Notes: generated from the letters alone by a model not told the origin. A stretch of DNA of 64,000 nucleotides from Hirundichthys speculiger (GCA_018398805.1 JAGFBZ010000290.1:434001-498000), one strand, 5' to 3'. Numbered from the stretch's first letter, positions 1 through 12,579 are shown. Numbers and translations: made by a program.

Positions 1-1080
<1,080 letters not shown>

Positions 1081-2113
1081 TAATTAATTCTGGTTAGATT
1101 ATATTTGAATAATACTTTTTAGTCATATTCTATGACTATTATGACTCATAATAGTCAAATCGTAATATACAAACCTGCGAACATCTTCATAAACATGTAC
1201 AACTTATTTAGCCTATATGCAGTATAGTATACACAGAACCACAAATATCCTGTCTGTTGAAGCCAGCGTAATAAGCCTGTATATGGTGTAATTTAGAATT
1301 ACACTGAAGTCAGCCACTGCCATGTCAGCTGAAATTAGCCTTTCCTTTCATGCATGCTACTCCACTTTATCCATTTTCTGTCAAAGCAAGTCCCAATGGG
1401 TTGCTACATATTCCTTCATTACACAACTGTACATGTACACAAACATACACAACTTTCTACAGCTGCAGGGAGTTTGATTATAGCCATTACTAGTGTGACA
1501 GCAGTGGCACAGTTAATGATATCTGTGTTATATAGAGAGGAGAGCTTTGTGGTGAGTTATTAATCCTAAAATGCTGTCTCTTTTATGGCCTTATCAATAT
1601 AGGCTGTTGCACCAGTCGATACAGCTGCTTCAAACCAACAACTATTCATCTACAATGCAAATCGACCCAGTGCAAATAGAGTGTGTGTATGGACTTGTTT
1701 TACAATATTTGTGGAGGCAGCGTACTGAGACCAATATACTTGTGCTGTACAAGAGAGTTGGAACATTTTGAATGCTGAATTCAAGTTTAAAAGGTTCTTA
1801 AGGTAAAAACCTTGGGTTTTAATCCTTCTGAGCATTTGTGCAGGTGTGCATATGTGTGTGTGTGTGTGTGCATTTGTTGTGTAGAATGTTTCTACCGAAG
1901 TTAAACTAATATGATGTTCTTACATGTTCTTATCTGGTGTCCTATGACTGAATACTTAACCTGTGGCCAATCCATTGAGTTCACCATCACAGGAATGAAT
2001 CGGGTAGCTCAAAACTTAGGCCAAACAAGTGGTGCAGAATTTGAAATGATCAGATTCTCTTTCTGTATCTAATGTAAAATTGTAATTTAAGGTTGTATAT
2101 CTTTGTGTACATG
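1081..2113. other. Non-coding stretch, no feature recognised
   Basis: Only a short TG run near 1855-1870 stands out. No coding or transposon signature seen. Confidence 0.55.
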
Positions 2114-2115
2114 TA

Positions 2116-2340
2116 CAGTTAGATCCAGAGGTATTTGGACAATGAAACTGTTTATGAGTTTGCCTTTAAGGAGCAATACAACCTAGACAAGAGCTTGAAT
2201 TTAAGGGATTTTGTTTTAAAAAATTGCACTTATAATTTGTGATTGAAAACCATTTTAAACACAGTACCTCCATTTTCAGGGACTCAAAAGTATTTGGTAA
2301 ATTGACTGAAAAGTTAAAGTTAATTTATTTGATTGGCATG
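2116..2340 (+). mobile_element. Tc1/mariner-type MITE end fragment
   Basis: It begins after a TA dinucleotide with CAGTTAGATCCAGAGGTATT, followed by TTGGACAATG. This closely resembles the terminal repeat of a very common fish non-autonomous element (CAGTTAGGTCC... TTTGGACA). A GGGACTCAAAAGTATTTGG-like internal motif lies near 2279-2298. No matching opposite terminus was found, so the copy is truncated. The family name rests on recall of the terminus. Confidence 0.6.
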
Positions 2341-2380
2341 TAGCAGCTGTTTGATTATAAGTCTCTAGAGAGACTTTCAA

Positions 2381-2396
2381 CCCTAACCCTAACCCT
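2381..2396 (-). repeat. Short telomere-like (CCCTAA)n run
   Basis: CCCTAACCCTAACCCT, about 2.7 units of the vertebrate telomeric hexamer with the C-rich strand on plus. It is too short to be a functional telomere and could be part of a dispersed repeat. Confidence 0.8.
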
Positions 2397-4215
2397 GCAT
2401 CCACACACTGATCTGTGAATCTGAATCCACAGGCCCATATAAAAAAAAGGGAAAAAAAACACATTATACAGATCAGTCTCCCAACCCTCCTTTAAGGCCT
2501 CAGCCCCACACTGCTGAGGAACAGGACGAGCCAACAAAACATCACCTGTGCACTTCAGTACCTGGAGTCAACACCAGGAGGCCGAGAAGACACTCAGTCA
2601 ACCGGAACAGTCAAGCTGATGTTCGAGGCCCAGCCTTGATGATAAAACCACACCAGAACTGGCTACCAGGATGTCAGGGACACTGAAACAAAACAACAAA
2701 AGAAAAAAATAGATTTCAGAACCAGAACATTGTACCACAGTTGTACCCAGGTAAGGATAACACAGCCTCAATCAGGCCTACAACTCATGACCAAACTATC
2801 ACTCACCCGATTGGCCTCTACCACAACTTCCTCAACCTAGAAAGGAAAAACAGACACATGGACAGAGAGAATGCAGGAAAGAGACAGTTACATTAAATTA
2901 CACACCAACTCTAAACAGCTTACAAGACAATCTATCCCTTTACAAAGAATATTATTATGATATTACCTTTGTTGATAAAGATAAAAAGGTTTTGTCTTAG
3001 TATCTACATTCAGTAGTTTAATAGTTTTCTTTGTTCTGCATGCCTCATAAGATCCTCCATTCAGCTTGTTAAAGTCATATCACACCTTACATCGAAATAT
3101 CAAACCACTTTTTTATATTATGTCTCACTATTCCAGGGCACTTTCTCTCTTCCATATATTGATCTCTCCTCACACAAAGGAGAAATCTGAGATGACTGAA
3201 CTACCATTTCTAGCCACTGATTTGTAGAAGAAATATAAATGTTTAAACTCATTTTTCAATTCTTAACAATGTAAGGTTGGTGTCTCTATTGCAACACTGA
3301 GCTCCTTTGCTCCTGTACTATACAAACATAAAAACACAGAAGGTCATATTGTCTGCCCACGTCAAGGCAGTCCACGAGGTCAGTCAGTAGTCACACACAC
3401 ACACTCATACCTTCACATTGTTCAGAAGGAAAATCACGGTGACATAAATGTGACATAAACAAACGTGACATTAATGACATAGCATAAACAGAAATGGTAT
3501 TAGGTGTGCGTTTCTGTGTCCTCCAGCTCCGACCAATTCCTGTCCCCAGTTCCATCTACTGGTCAGGGCTGAAATATCCAACAGAATTATTGGTCAAAAT
3601 GATAATCGAGGTCACCTGTAATTTCCAGGTGAGGAAGTGAGAGCTTAATAACATGCAAATCAGTCCCTGTAATCATTACCACAGCAAGACAATAAAAGAA
3701 TAACTGAATGTGTTAAATGGGACAGAGAAGTTCATACTTTGATACCCAATTCCAATGAACATGAAATGTCACTGAAAGAAGAAAAACACCAAATTAAAAT
3801 GAGACAAACAATACTAAATAAGTTTATTTCTTTCTTCATCTTTTTTATTTTTTTCCTCTCTCTCTTAGAGAACACTACCAGCAAGAAACTGTGACTATAA
3901 GTCTTTTCTGTTCTCTGCGCTCTTATATTTCTTACAGCAGTAAGCAAGCTTTTATTTACATAACAATCCCTGTTTTATTTCAGTCTGACTTTGGCTCTCC
4001 TGTAAGTTTGAAAGTTTGTGCCAAGTTTGCCACGTCCCAGCTTTCTGTGCTCCATGCTCAGGAGAAAAACCTATCTCTCCCCCCCCACCAGCAGGCCAGC
4101 CAATGACTGCCCAAGGCACGGCCCAAAAAGGTGAAGACTGTCCCAGTGCACCATTACTTCCTGCCACGTCACTGCAACATCGGTTTGCAGCTCTCACCCT
4201 GGCAGTCCGCCACTA
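2397..4215. other. Non-coding stretch, no feature recognised
   Basis: Mixed sequence with A-rich runs and one short ACAC run near 3391. No transposon terminus, RNA gene or protein homology could be supported. Confidence 0.5.
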
Positions 4216-4660
4216 TAATAAAGGTCAGGGGTTGGGGTGAGGAAAATAGTTAGGGTTAGGCATAAAGAAGCTGGGGGGTTTGGGTTGGGGTCAGGGTTAG
4301 AGATAAAAAATAATGGGGGAGTGGGGGTTGGATTTGGGGTTAGGGATAAAAATGGTGGGGGGTTGGGGGTAAGGGTTAGAGATAAAGAATGCTGGGGCAT
4401 TGGAGGAGGGTTGCGGGTTAGGGATAAAAGTGGTGGGTTAGGCTCAGGTACAGAGATGAAAAAATGGTGGAGAGGTGGGGGTTGGGGTTAGGAGTAAAAG
4501 AATGGCTGTGGGTTGGGGTTAGGGTTAGTGATAAAAATATAGTGGTGGGTGGGGGTTAGGTATAAGAGATGGTTGGGTGGTGTGGGTTGGGGTCGGGATT
4601 GGGCATAAGAAATAGTGGGGGTTGGGCATGAAAAATGGTGTGGGGGTTTTAGGGTTGGGT
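4216..4660 (+). repeat. Degenerate G-rich minisatellite with TTAGGG-like cores
   Basis: About ten diverged units of roughly 35-55 bp share a GGTTAGGGATAAAAATGGTG-like core joined by runs such as GGGGGTTGGGG. Units begin near 4250, 4300, 4337, 4376, 4414, 4450, 4486, 4519 and 4555. Many have four or more G-runs of three or longer, so G-quadruplex formation on the plus strand is plausible. Open frames on both strands here give Gly/Val-rich or Pro-rich strings and are not genes. Confidence 0.85.
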
Positions 4661-4879
4661 CCGGTACATATGTGTGGGATATGGGGTCTCTTGGAAGTGG
4701 GCATAAGGTGCGTGCTAGTGGGGTATGGAGGCCCCTTGAGAATGGATGTATGTTTGTTGTGAGTGTGGTGTGGATGGGGTTTGGGTTTTTTTTGTGTGGG
4801 GTAGGGGGTCATTGATTTTCATAACTGGTTGATCATTGTTAGTTCAGGCAGTTGTTAGTTGTGGCAGTGGCCAGATGTA

Positions 4880-6480
4880 GTAGTCGTTGGGTACATTAAT
4901 TGTTGTTTGGTTAGGGACTATTGGGACTTATCTGAACTTGCTATTAAGGCCTTGTGGGTATAGGGCATTTAGTTTGTATATCCTGTTTTTGTCTTTGATT
5001 AGTGGGCCAGTCTGGGTTGTGGTCGATTGTTTTGGTCTTGATGTTTTTGATTCCGTGATTTTGAAAATGTACTATGTGTCTCTATGGGTTTCCCTTTTAA
5101 GGTTTCTCCTGATGTTGTGTTTGTGTGCGTACATGCGGATGGTTACTGTGTTGCTTGTTTCTCCTACATATTGTTTTGGTACTTTGCACATTGGATCGGG
5201 TATATGATATTGTTGGTCTGTCTGTTGAGGTGTTGTGTTATTTCAAATGTTTTTTGGGTGCTTGTGCTTTCAATGATAGGGTTGCTGGTGATGTGTGTGT
5301 GGGTTCGTGTAGTTTTTGTGTTCAATCTGGACCTGACCAGAAGGTCCTTTAAGTTTTTTTTTTTGTTTTTAATGGTAGTTTTTGAAAGGAGGTTTTATTT
5401 TTTGTGTTTCTTGGAATTATTTCTTGACAAGTTTGTGTAGTTTTAGCATGTTGATTGTTAGTGTGTATATGAGGGGGATCGTTTTTTGTGATGTGGTTTT
5501 CATGTGTTCCTTATTTGTTTGGTTTTTGGCTTTTTGTAGTTACGTTCTGGTGTGTTTTCTGTGTCTGAGGTTTTGGAAGAGGAGGGCAGGATGTGGTGAT
5601 ATCTTATGTTTTGGGATTTTACGATGCCAAGGAATGTGTGTTTTAGATGGAAGCTGTCTCTGTGGAGGAGGATCTGTGTGTCTGTGGGTTTCCTGTAGAG
5701 TTTTGATTCAAGTATTTTTTGTTGGGAGGTGGGATTCTTGACTATGGTGGTATCCAAGAAGTCCACTTGGTGCATGTTGAGGTGTGGCTTAACTTTGATT
5801 GATGGTTGGTGATTGTTGATTGTGTCCACAAATAGGAAGAATTCTTCCTGTGAGTGGTTCCATATTCCAAAGATGTCATCCAGGTATCTGTAGTAGGTTT
5901 GTGGGTTTTTTTTGGCATTTGTGGGAAATTTCTTCTTCCCATTGAGCCATGTAGATATGGCATACAAGGGTGAGAATCTCTTGCCCATGGCTGTACCTTT
6001 GATTTGTAGAAACCAAAGGTCATTGACCTGGAATTCATTTCTTTCCAGGTGAATCTGAGGGAGTTGGAGTTGATCTGTTTCCGGACGGTTTGGGTCCAGG
6101 TATTTCTTGGAACAGTTGCGAATGGCTGTTAATCCCTTATCTGTTACAATGTTTGTGTAGAGGCTTTCTACATCCCTAGTAAAAAGGAAACTGCCGGTGT
6201 GGACTTATTCCTTTCTGATTTTTTCAAGGAGGTTATTGGTGTCCCTGATGTAGCTGGCGTGTTTTGTGGACAGTGGATAGTGATTTATCCATTAGGCTGA
6301 TCCACGTGATTTGCCAGTCGTATACAATTAAGCTTCCCACTAAGATTTTGTTTAGTATTGTTCAGGATTGTGTATCTTTGTGTATTTGGGGAGTAGGTAG
6401 AAGAAGTACCTGGCCCATAGTGGGTTAGGTCCTTGTAAGTAAATCAGTTGTTTTTGGTGAGTAGCTTTTTCTGTTGGATT
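4880..6480 (-). pseudogene. Penelope-like retroelement, RT and GIY-YIG remnant
   Basis: Reading the minus strand from 6480 down: a diverged FFYLLPK segment near 6400, then PLSTKHASYIRDTNNLL, an in-frame stop (6205-6207), and RDVESLYTNI around 6170. Next come IKGTAMGKRFSPLYA near 5990, the catalytic YYRYLDDIFGIW near 5890, and HQVDFLDTTI with YRKPTDTQILLH further down. This motif order is the reverse transcriptase of Penelope-like elements. Downstream, after frameshifts, QYVGETSNTVTIRMYAHKHN (about 5110-5195) matches the YIG part of a GIY-YIG endonuclease, and NRIYKLNALYPQGLN near 4930 looks like the C-terminus. A stop at 5072-5074 and several frame changes make it dead. The best open block is 5500-6204. 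The YLDD box is intact; the GIY half of the nuclease is not recognisable. Family call is firm; subfamily is not determined. Confidence 0.9.
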
Positions 6481-6908
6481 TGTTTAAGGATTTTCGTTAG
6501 AAGAAGTAAGAAGTAGTGCGCAGTGAAGTTATGTGAGTTACAGTGAGTTATTTGTGTAGCCAGTTCTTTTTATACGTCTATCCCTGTGTTATTCTTTGCT
6601 AGAAGTTCTTTTTTTTTCTGTTTTATTAGTCTTTTCTTAGGTTTCTTTGGTCAGAAATTGTGATTGTTCCCAGGGGAATAAGGTGAAAAAATCCAAAATT
6701 AAAAATGAAAATAGATTGGAAATAAAATGGAGAAATTAAGCAAAAAATCTGCGTCCGATTGCAACTCACGGGCAGTCCCTGATGGTGGATTACTGAGTGT
6801 TAATTTGGGTTGAATTTGAAGGAGTCTGATTGGAATATCAGGTCAGATTTAAGGTGTGTAGTGTAGTGTGTTTGTGTGTCCGTGGTGCTAGTCTCCTAGA
6901 AGATTGGA
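6481..6908. other. Linker between Penelope-like element and telomere-like run
   Basis: It may contain degraded upstream Penelope-like sequence, but no further motifs were readable. Confidence 0.4.
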
Positions 6909-6926
6909 TTAGGGTTAGGGTTAGGG
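6909..6926 (+). repeat. Telomere-like (TTAGGG)3
   Basis: Three perfect TTAGGG units in tandem. They abut the L2-like LINE fragment that starts at about 6927. The orientation is opposite to the CCCTAA run at 2381, with the Penelope-like element between them. Confidence 0.9.
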
Positions 6927-7090
6927 TACACGCCATGACAAATGATCCATATGCCAGCGAGTTTTTAAACCTTTTTAACAGTATGAATTTTAAATATCAC
7001 GTCACACCACTGACTCACAACAGAAGACACACCCTAGATCTAGTGATAACTTATGGCCTGTCTACTTGTGCATCATCTGTTGTTGACCTG
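6927..7090 (+). pseudogene. L2/CR1-type LINE ORF2 endonuclease fragment, 5' part
   Basis: The plus-strand frame reads EFLNLFNSMNFKYHVTPLTH, then NRRHTLDLVITYG and SSVVDL. This matches the C-terminal half of the apurinic-type endonuclease of L2/CR1-clade LINEs (HTLDLVIS... then SDHYCVFF). It stops after VVDL because a 1.4-kb sequence is inserted at 7091. The next residues (AVSDHYCVFF) resume in frame at 8489, so this copy was continuous before the insertion. It is truncated at its 5' side next to TTAGGG repeats. Confidence 0.85.
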
Positions 7091-7395
7091 TGTTAGGATC
7101 TTTTTTGAAAAGATTCTAACTGCGTGTTCTTTGCTGGAAAGGAGAGTCTCGGTCGGTAGTACAAGTACAACACAGATCTTTAATTGCAATAACTTGATCA
7201 CGGCTCTTTTGCAGAGGCAGTCTCTAGCAGAAGAAGGACAAATTAACCGATACAACAACAATTTATAGACCTTTTTGGGCCAGCCCCCCCGGAAGTACCC
7301 CGTCCGCCATGGGCGGAGTGTGCCACAGAGCGACACTTTCACCGGCTCGCAGATTAACCAGTGTTTTTCTCTTTCTACAAATATATATTTTTATA

Positions 7396-7651
7396 ATGTC
7401 GAGTCGGTCGAGTGGGAATACATGTTCCATCATAAACTGTGCCAACAATGGCATGAAAATTCAACAATGGAAGAAGAAAATATGAGAAATGCACAAGCCT
7501 TTACTGCACGAAGACTGCCTTGTTTGCAGCCATACAGCTTGCACCGATTTCCTGGGCGCACCGACAACCAAGAAGTTAGGAAGACGTGGGTGAAAAATAT
7601 CAACAAAAAGGACTTTGTTCCAAATGAATACAGACGGATGAGTTTTCATTA
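7396..7651 (+). pseudogene. THAP-type zinc-finger relic
   Basis: An ATG at 7396 opens MSSRSSGNTCSIINCANNG followed by a WKKKI segment, the first Cys pair of a C2CH THAP finger. A TGA at 7483-7485 (probably a former Cys codon) and a frame change near 7510-7525 break it. The rest reads on in another frame: CLQPYSLHRFPGRTD, VRKTWVKNINKKDFVPNEY, then MSFH, equivalent to the family's FP box, the invariant Trp, the P of the AVPTIF-type region and the final CSxHF (its Cys is lost). THAP domains bind DNA and occur in P-like and Kolobok transposases and in host proteins. Nothing downstream looks like a transposase. Dead. Confidence 0.8.
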
Positions 7652-7940
7652 ACATTCAATCTCGTACTACTCATGGTCTCGCTGAGAGTCCCGGACGATT
7701 CTGGCCAAAAGAATGGCAGTATGACGCTACTGTAGCCCTCGGCACTAGCACAAGCCTATAAATCAATGAATGAATGAATTAGGAGAATGATAAAATAAAT
7801 TAAATAGAACATTAACACATAGAAGGCCACTGCCTAACATCATCAATCCAAGACATGTCTGCGTTATCCGTAACAGATGCTCCACGCTGCTGTGTTTGGG
7901 TTACTTAGGTGGAGCACCGCACACTCCAGTTATGTTTGGG

Positions 7941-7954
7941 CCACTAGGGGGCGC
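7941..7954 (+). promoter_or_regulatory. CTCF-like core motif
   Basis: CCACTAGGGGGCGC matches the well-known vertebrate CTCF core (CCASYAGRKGGCRC) at all positions I can judge. It lies within the 7091-8488 insertion. Binding is inferred from sequence only. Confidence 0.5.
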
Positions 7955-8488
7955 ATATCCACAATTTTTAAGTAGAAAAGGTGTATACAAAAATGTGCGT
8001 CACTAGATGGGGAGGAGCCGCGGTTTAGACTTGGCTCTCCCATTAGCTGGTCCGGTCCTCTTGTCCAATCCACTGCAGGTGTTTCCTAAAAAGGAATGAT
8101 GATTGCCTATCCCACAATGCTATTCTGTTTACCTGGCCAGGTCTTTTGTTTCCAAACACATGTTTCTAACCGGCTACAGCTGGGCTAGTTTGCTACATTT
8201 CTGATATAAAGTGAAGACAAAACATACTCTAAGAATGATCTAGGACACTGTGAGGTGGACATATGGTTCATTAAACAAAACAGTATAATAAAAACAATGA
8301 TCAACAATAAAACACTATGATATAAACCAAGGGGTAATGTCATTTATGTTTCCAGTACTAGAATATTAATAATACTATTGATAACAGTACTATTTCCAAT
8401 ATTTAACTAATGTGTATTTGTGCACAAACGAGACCCTCTAGCTGCACTAATTCTGGACCTAAAAAGTTAAGAAAATTCTGACTTAACA

Positions 8489-8990
8489 CCTGGCAGTGTC
8501 TGATCACTACTGTGTTTTTTGACATCACCAGTTTTAGCCAGCAGGAGGCCCTAGTGAGAACTGTGAGGAAACAATACAGTACTTCTGAAGTGGCCGCCAA
8601 TTTTTATTGGCATTTTAAATAAAATTTCTGCTCAGATTTTGCCTGCACTTTGATTTTATTGTTGATCATTTTAACAGCAGATTGAAATCAGCTATCAATG
8701 CTGCAGCTCCAATTAGAATAAAAACAATAAGAACCAAACCCACACCACCATGGATAAATGGAGAAGTTAAAGAGCTGAAAAGAAAGTGCAGGAGAGCAGA
8801 GAGAAAATGGAGAAAGAAAAATTTTACACATGCAGCTCAAAACTTACAATAACTCAGTCAGACAGGCAAGAATCACCCATTTCTCAAACCTTATCACAGA
8901 ACATAAAAACAACCACAAATTCCTTTTTAAAACTATTGACTTTTTAATCAACAGAGATTTTTAACAAGTCTTCCATACCACTATCAGATC
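8489..8990 (+). pseudogene. L2/CR1-type LINE fragment, continuation
   Basis: It resumes the LINE interrupted at 7090, reading AVSDHYCVFF then DITSFSQQEALVRTVRKQYS. After frameshifts it reads DHFNSRLKSAINAAAPIR, TKPTPPWINGEVKELKRKCR and RAERKWRKKN. This is the end of the endonuclease and the linker before the RT of an L2-clade LINE (PWxNxExxxLKRxCRxAERxW). Several stops follow; it fades near 8990 before any RT motif. Confidence 0.85.
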
Positions 8991-9039
8991 ATATTAGGCT
9001 AGTTTGTGGTGTATTTTAAATGGGGTTCGCTGGAAACCT

Positions 9040-9210
9040 GGCACGGTTTTGACCGTACGTGAACTTTGAAAGAGCATCGTTGACAATTGCCCAAATGAAC
9101 TCGTTCACACCCGACACTCATCAAGGGGAAAGAGGTTCAGTTTAAGTTCGCACAAAATATGAACTTGTTTGTGAACTTTCCTTCAGTGAACACGTTCAGG
9201 TACAACACTG
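9040..9210 (-). mobile_element. hAT-type element terminus fragment
   Basis: Read on minus from 9210 it starts CAGTGTTGTACCTGAACGTG, then TTCACTGAAGGAAAGTTCAC. This resembles a common fish hAT terminus (CAGTG start, GAACG/GTTCA-rich subterminal repeats). The opposite end was not found. Confidence 0.55.
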
Positions 9211-9447
9211 TATATAAGAGACAGAAATAAGGGTGTTGTGTTATGTTTGTGCTGCACGGGGGGAGCGGGGTGTTGCTTTGGAGGACTGCTTTGTTTGGTG
9301 TAGGTGTGTGTGTGTGTGCGTGTGTGTTTAAATGTTATATAGTGTATCTGGGTGTGTAACAGCTTTTATTTTATTGTACATTGTTTTTATTATTAAGTAC
9401 TTTGTGTTGACTGGGGGCATTAAAAAAAACTTTATGAATAAATTTTG

Positions 9448-9591
<144 letters not shown>

Positions 9592-9749
9592 GAGATAAGT
9601 AAATGTGACATTGTGGGAAAATTCTGCAAAAAAGCAAAGTCAGTTCTTGTAAAATTTAGTTTTCTGCACAGGTCAGTGCATCCTTTAAGGAAGAGTGAAG
9701 AGCTGCACAAACAGAATGAGGCATCAATTTCAACACAGTAACAGAAATA

Positions 9750-10314
9750 CAGTAGTATCTTAACTTACGAAATTAATTTGTTTTGAAACTCATTTCATAA
9801 ATGGAAAATTTCGTAATCAGAAACGCATTTTACCCTATAAATGGACAAATCCATTCCAAGGCGCCCAAAAGTCAGACATCATTTTTTATAAATTATAAAT
9901 AATACATGAAATGACATAAAAACCTGTAAGAAATGCATGTTAGAATTAGATTATTGCACAATTATACTAACGTAAAGAATAAAGTACATTAAAGAATAAA
10001 AATTGTTTATTTACCTGGGTTGCGGTCATACAGACAAGGGGTCCCCCTAGCCAATGGCATGCCAGGAAGATGCTGAGCGTTAGCCAATTGCAGAGCAGCT
10101 CGGACGGGCCGCTTTCAAACCAAGATACAGGAGCCGACAAGTATGTTTCCGTTCAGTGGACTCTGGGAGCTGCGAGTAGCAGAGCGTACTTTGAAAATTT
10201 TCGCCTTCGTAACCTGGAATTTCTTTCGTATATCGATGCAATATTTTTAAGAAGAGGCCTTTCGTTAGCTGAAAATTGTATTAATAGATATGTTCGTAAG
10301 TAGAGGTACCACTG
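9750..10314 (-). mobile_element. Tigger-type non-autonomous element (MITE)
   Basis: It is flanked by TA (9748-9749 and 10315-10316), with inverted ends CAGTAGTATCTTAACTTACG and, on the other strand, CAGTGGTACCTCTACTTACG. The interior shares stretches with the elements at 14285 and 60439, including the GCTGCTACTC/AACTCCCAGAG-like and CATCTTCCTGGCAT segments. No transposase is left. TA duplication and CAGT termini place it in the pogo/Tigger group. Confidence 0.88.
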
Positions 10315-10316
10315 TA

Positions 10317-12579
10317 CACACACATACAAAATACATACACGGACAAGAACATTATATTATAAACAAAAACACAAATAATTGTGTGACTGTCTGCCAATGT
10401 GGAAGATTGCAGGTACTGGACTGCAGAAACTGCAGAAACCCAAATGATTCATTCTTACTGAACATCTATTTAAACACAAAAACTCTCCTGACAGAAGAAG
10501 CACAAGAGTCAGTCGTGCTCATTTTCCCCATGCCTCTAATTACTCTCAAAATTATTTTATTTGAATAATTGTGTGTACCTGGAGAGTGTTTGAAAAAGGA
10601 AGCACTTAATAGAGGATGATCATTTGTTACATATTCAGAGCGTGCCCTCATACTGGATGTTTGCTAACAGTGAAGGAAACCTGCCATGTAAGACACAGGA
10701 GAGGCTTGAAGAGGAGGAATGATGTGAGGGACAAGTGGCACATGTTCACAACATGTTCTAACAGCAACAGGACATTTGTTGTCATTTGGGATTCTAATAA
10801 TCGGTCTTCAGCAGTGGCACACAGCTCATAAAAGCAGTTAAACTACTTTACTACTAAACTACTTTGAAACCGTATGAACCTGATTGCTACATTTTTTTCT
10901 GAGAACCATAAACCATCTATGAGTTACTACCACTCAAGTCAACGACAAAAAGAGACTTGATTTTTTTTTTTTATCTATTAAAAAAGATGACCACGCTCTT
11001 AAACATGAGTGCATATAAATTCTGCTTAAAAACATAAGATAGTCAAGTCATTAATGTAGTTATGAATACAAAGTGAAACAGTAAATATCTAATTTGGCAT
11101 AGAGAGCTTTCTATTCAGCACCATCGCAAGGAGGCACAGAGCAGTGGGTAGTTGTCATGTGGTTTTGCTAAAAATTGAAAAAGATTATGTATCCATGTTA
11201 TTAAAAAGTTGGATAGGGGTCTTAGTCACAGTGAGAGTATATGTGCTAGGTAGGACACCTGCAAACTTTTGACCTAAGCTTGAACAGTATTTTTATCTCT
11301 GAAGTAGGTGGGTACCTACACGGATTCTTGGATGCTCAGCTCCCATAACTTTGGTGTTGGACTTTAAATAAACAAAACAGCATTCAGTCACTGTGCATAT
11401 TACTCCACAGGGCTACTCTGTCCTGTCTGTTGGTCATTACACTGCAACATCAGATGACGTGAATTTGTTTTTGACTGGGAAATTGGATTTGTGTACTCAC
11501 ATGCATTGAGAGTCACGCTCAGTGCGTGGGAATTGAGAGCCCTGCTCTAATAGCAATTAGTAAACTGCCTCCATAGTTCCTCGATAATAAAAGATAACAG
11601 CCCAGGTGATTGGAGGCCACTTGAAACAAGTCTAATATCCATTTGTTGTGTGGGATAGCAAAGCGTCCTGATAATGTCTTTCCTCTATTGACATCTCCTG
11701 TATTTATGAAATGTATGTATCACAAACTATGTAGGCCTCAGTGTAATCAGTAGCAACAATTTTCTCACTGTCCCAGACCTAGCTAATGTCTTTTTTGCAA
11801 TTAGAGTGGCAGTGAAATTGCTTTTGAATGTTGCATGTCATAAAGAAGCATTGCTGTGTTGTTTTTGTTATTGTTGTTGTTGTTGGTGTTTTACTTGTTT
11901 TAATAGTTAAAGGTTCCAGGTGAGCCTATTTTTTCCAGTCAGTTAAAACTCAAGCTTTATGTTCTGATAACATTCTTCTGGCGATCCAACTAAATGGATA
12001 GAAATCTCTTCTTTCACAACCATCCCCACAAGTGTAGTACAATAGTTGGTTGCCGTTCTGTCAGCCATGAGAAATGCTAAATTTAAGAAGTGCATGATCT
12101 CTGTTGTGAATAATTGTGCAATTGAAAGTGATCGCAAATGCAAAGGTTAGTTAATAAGTCTGGGCAGTTTATTTGAATACAGTTTGAATATATACATTTT
12201 TCACTCTGTAAGTCCATCTGCCATAAATATGCAAGAAGATCATTGAGTACCATTGAGTATCTAAGGTGCTTACTTATCCTTTGAAATGATTTACAGTCAT
12301 TCTTTAACAACATAACCAAGTGTGCATCACGAAGAAAACAACGTGTAATTGCCATCTTCAACTGAAAATCCTAGTGTTTGATTGATGTGTAAAATGCAAA
12401 TTTAACCTGAATTGGAGAATTTTTCTCTAATCTTGTCCTTTTAAAAATCAGATCTTCTTGTTGCCACAATCCCATTAATTTTGAACTGAGGAAGCTGACA
12501 ACAGCTTTTGTCATCCAGAACACGAAAAATTTAAAATGTCTCTCCTTTGTCTGCAAGGGTTAATTGTTTCTGTGATTTC
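10317..12579. other. Long non-coding stretch, no transposon recognised
   Basis: Looks single-copy. Small open frames have no homology I can name. The block 11480-11640 is relatively complex and contains TAATAGCAATTAGTAAACTG; it could be a conserved non-coding element, but this is only a guess from its composition. Confidence 0.45.

Larger units (their letters stand above)
7091..8488. mobile_element. 1.4-kb insertion with 4-bp TSD (CCTG), class uncertain
   Basis: It begins TGTTAGGATC and ends CTTAACA, flanked by CCTG at 7087-7090 and 8489-8492. Removing the insert and one CCTG rejoins the LINE reading frame on either side, so these are real integration boundaries. The termini are TGTTA... and ...TAACA. 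Short TGTT/AACA ends with a 4-bp duplication fit an LTR or a cut-and-paste element. A minus-strand CTATAAAT box near 7263 would suit an LTR, while the internal THAP relic would suit a DNA transposon. No transposase core or repeated LTR pair was seen. Confidence 0.75.

Noticed and set aside
2381..2396. True telomere or chromosome end
   Set aside because: Less than three repeats and flanked by ordinary sequence on both sides.
4237..4815. Gly/Val-rich and Pro-rich open frames on both strands
   Set aside because: By-products of the G-rich minisatellite.
4887..5741. Plus-strand hydrophobic Phe/Cys/Val-rich open frames resembling membrane proteins
   Set aside because: They are antisense shadows of the minus-strand Penelope-like RT and nuclease.
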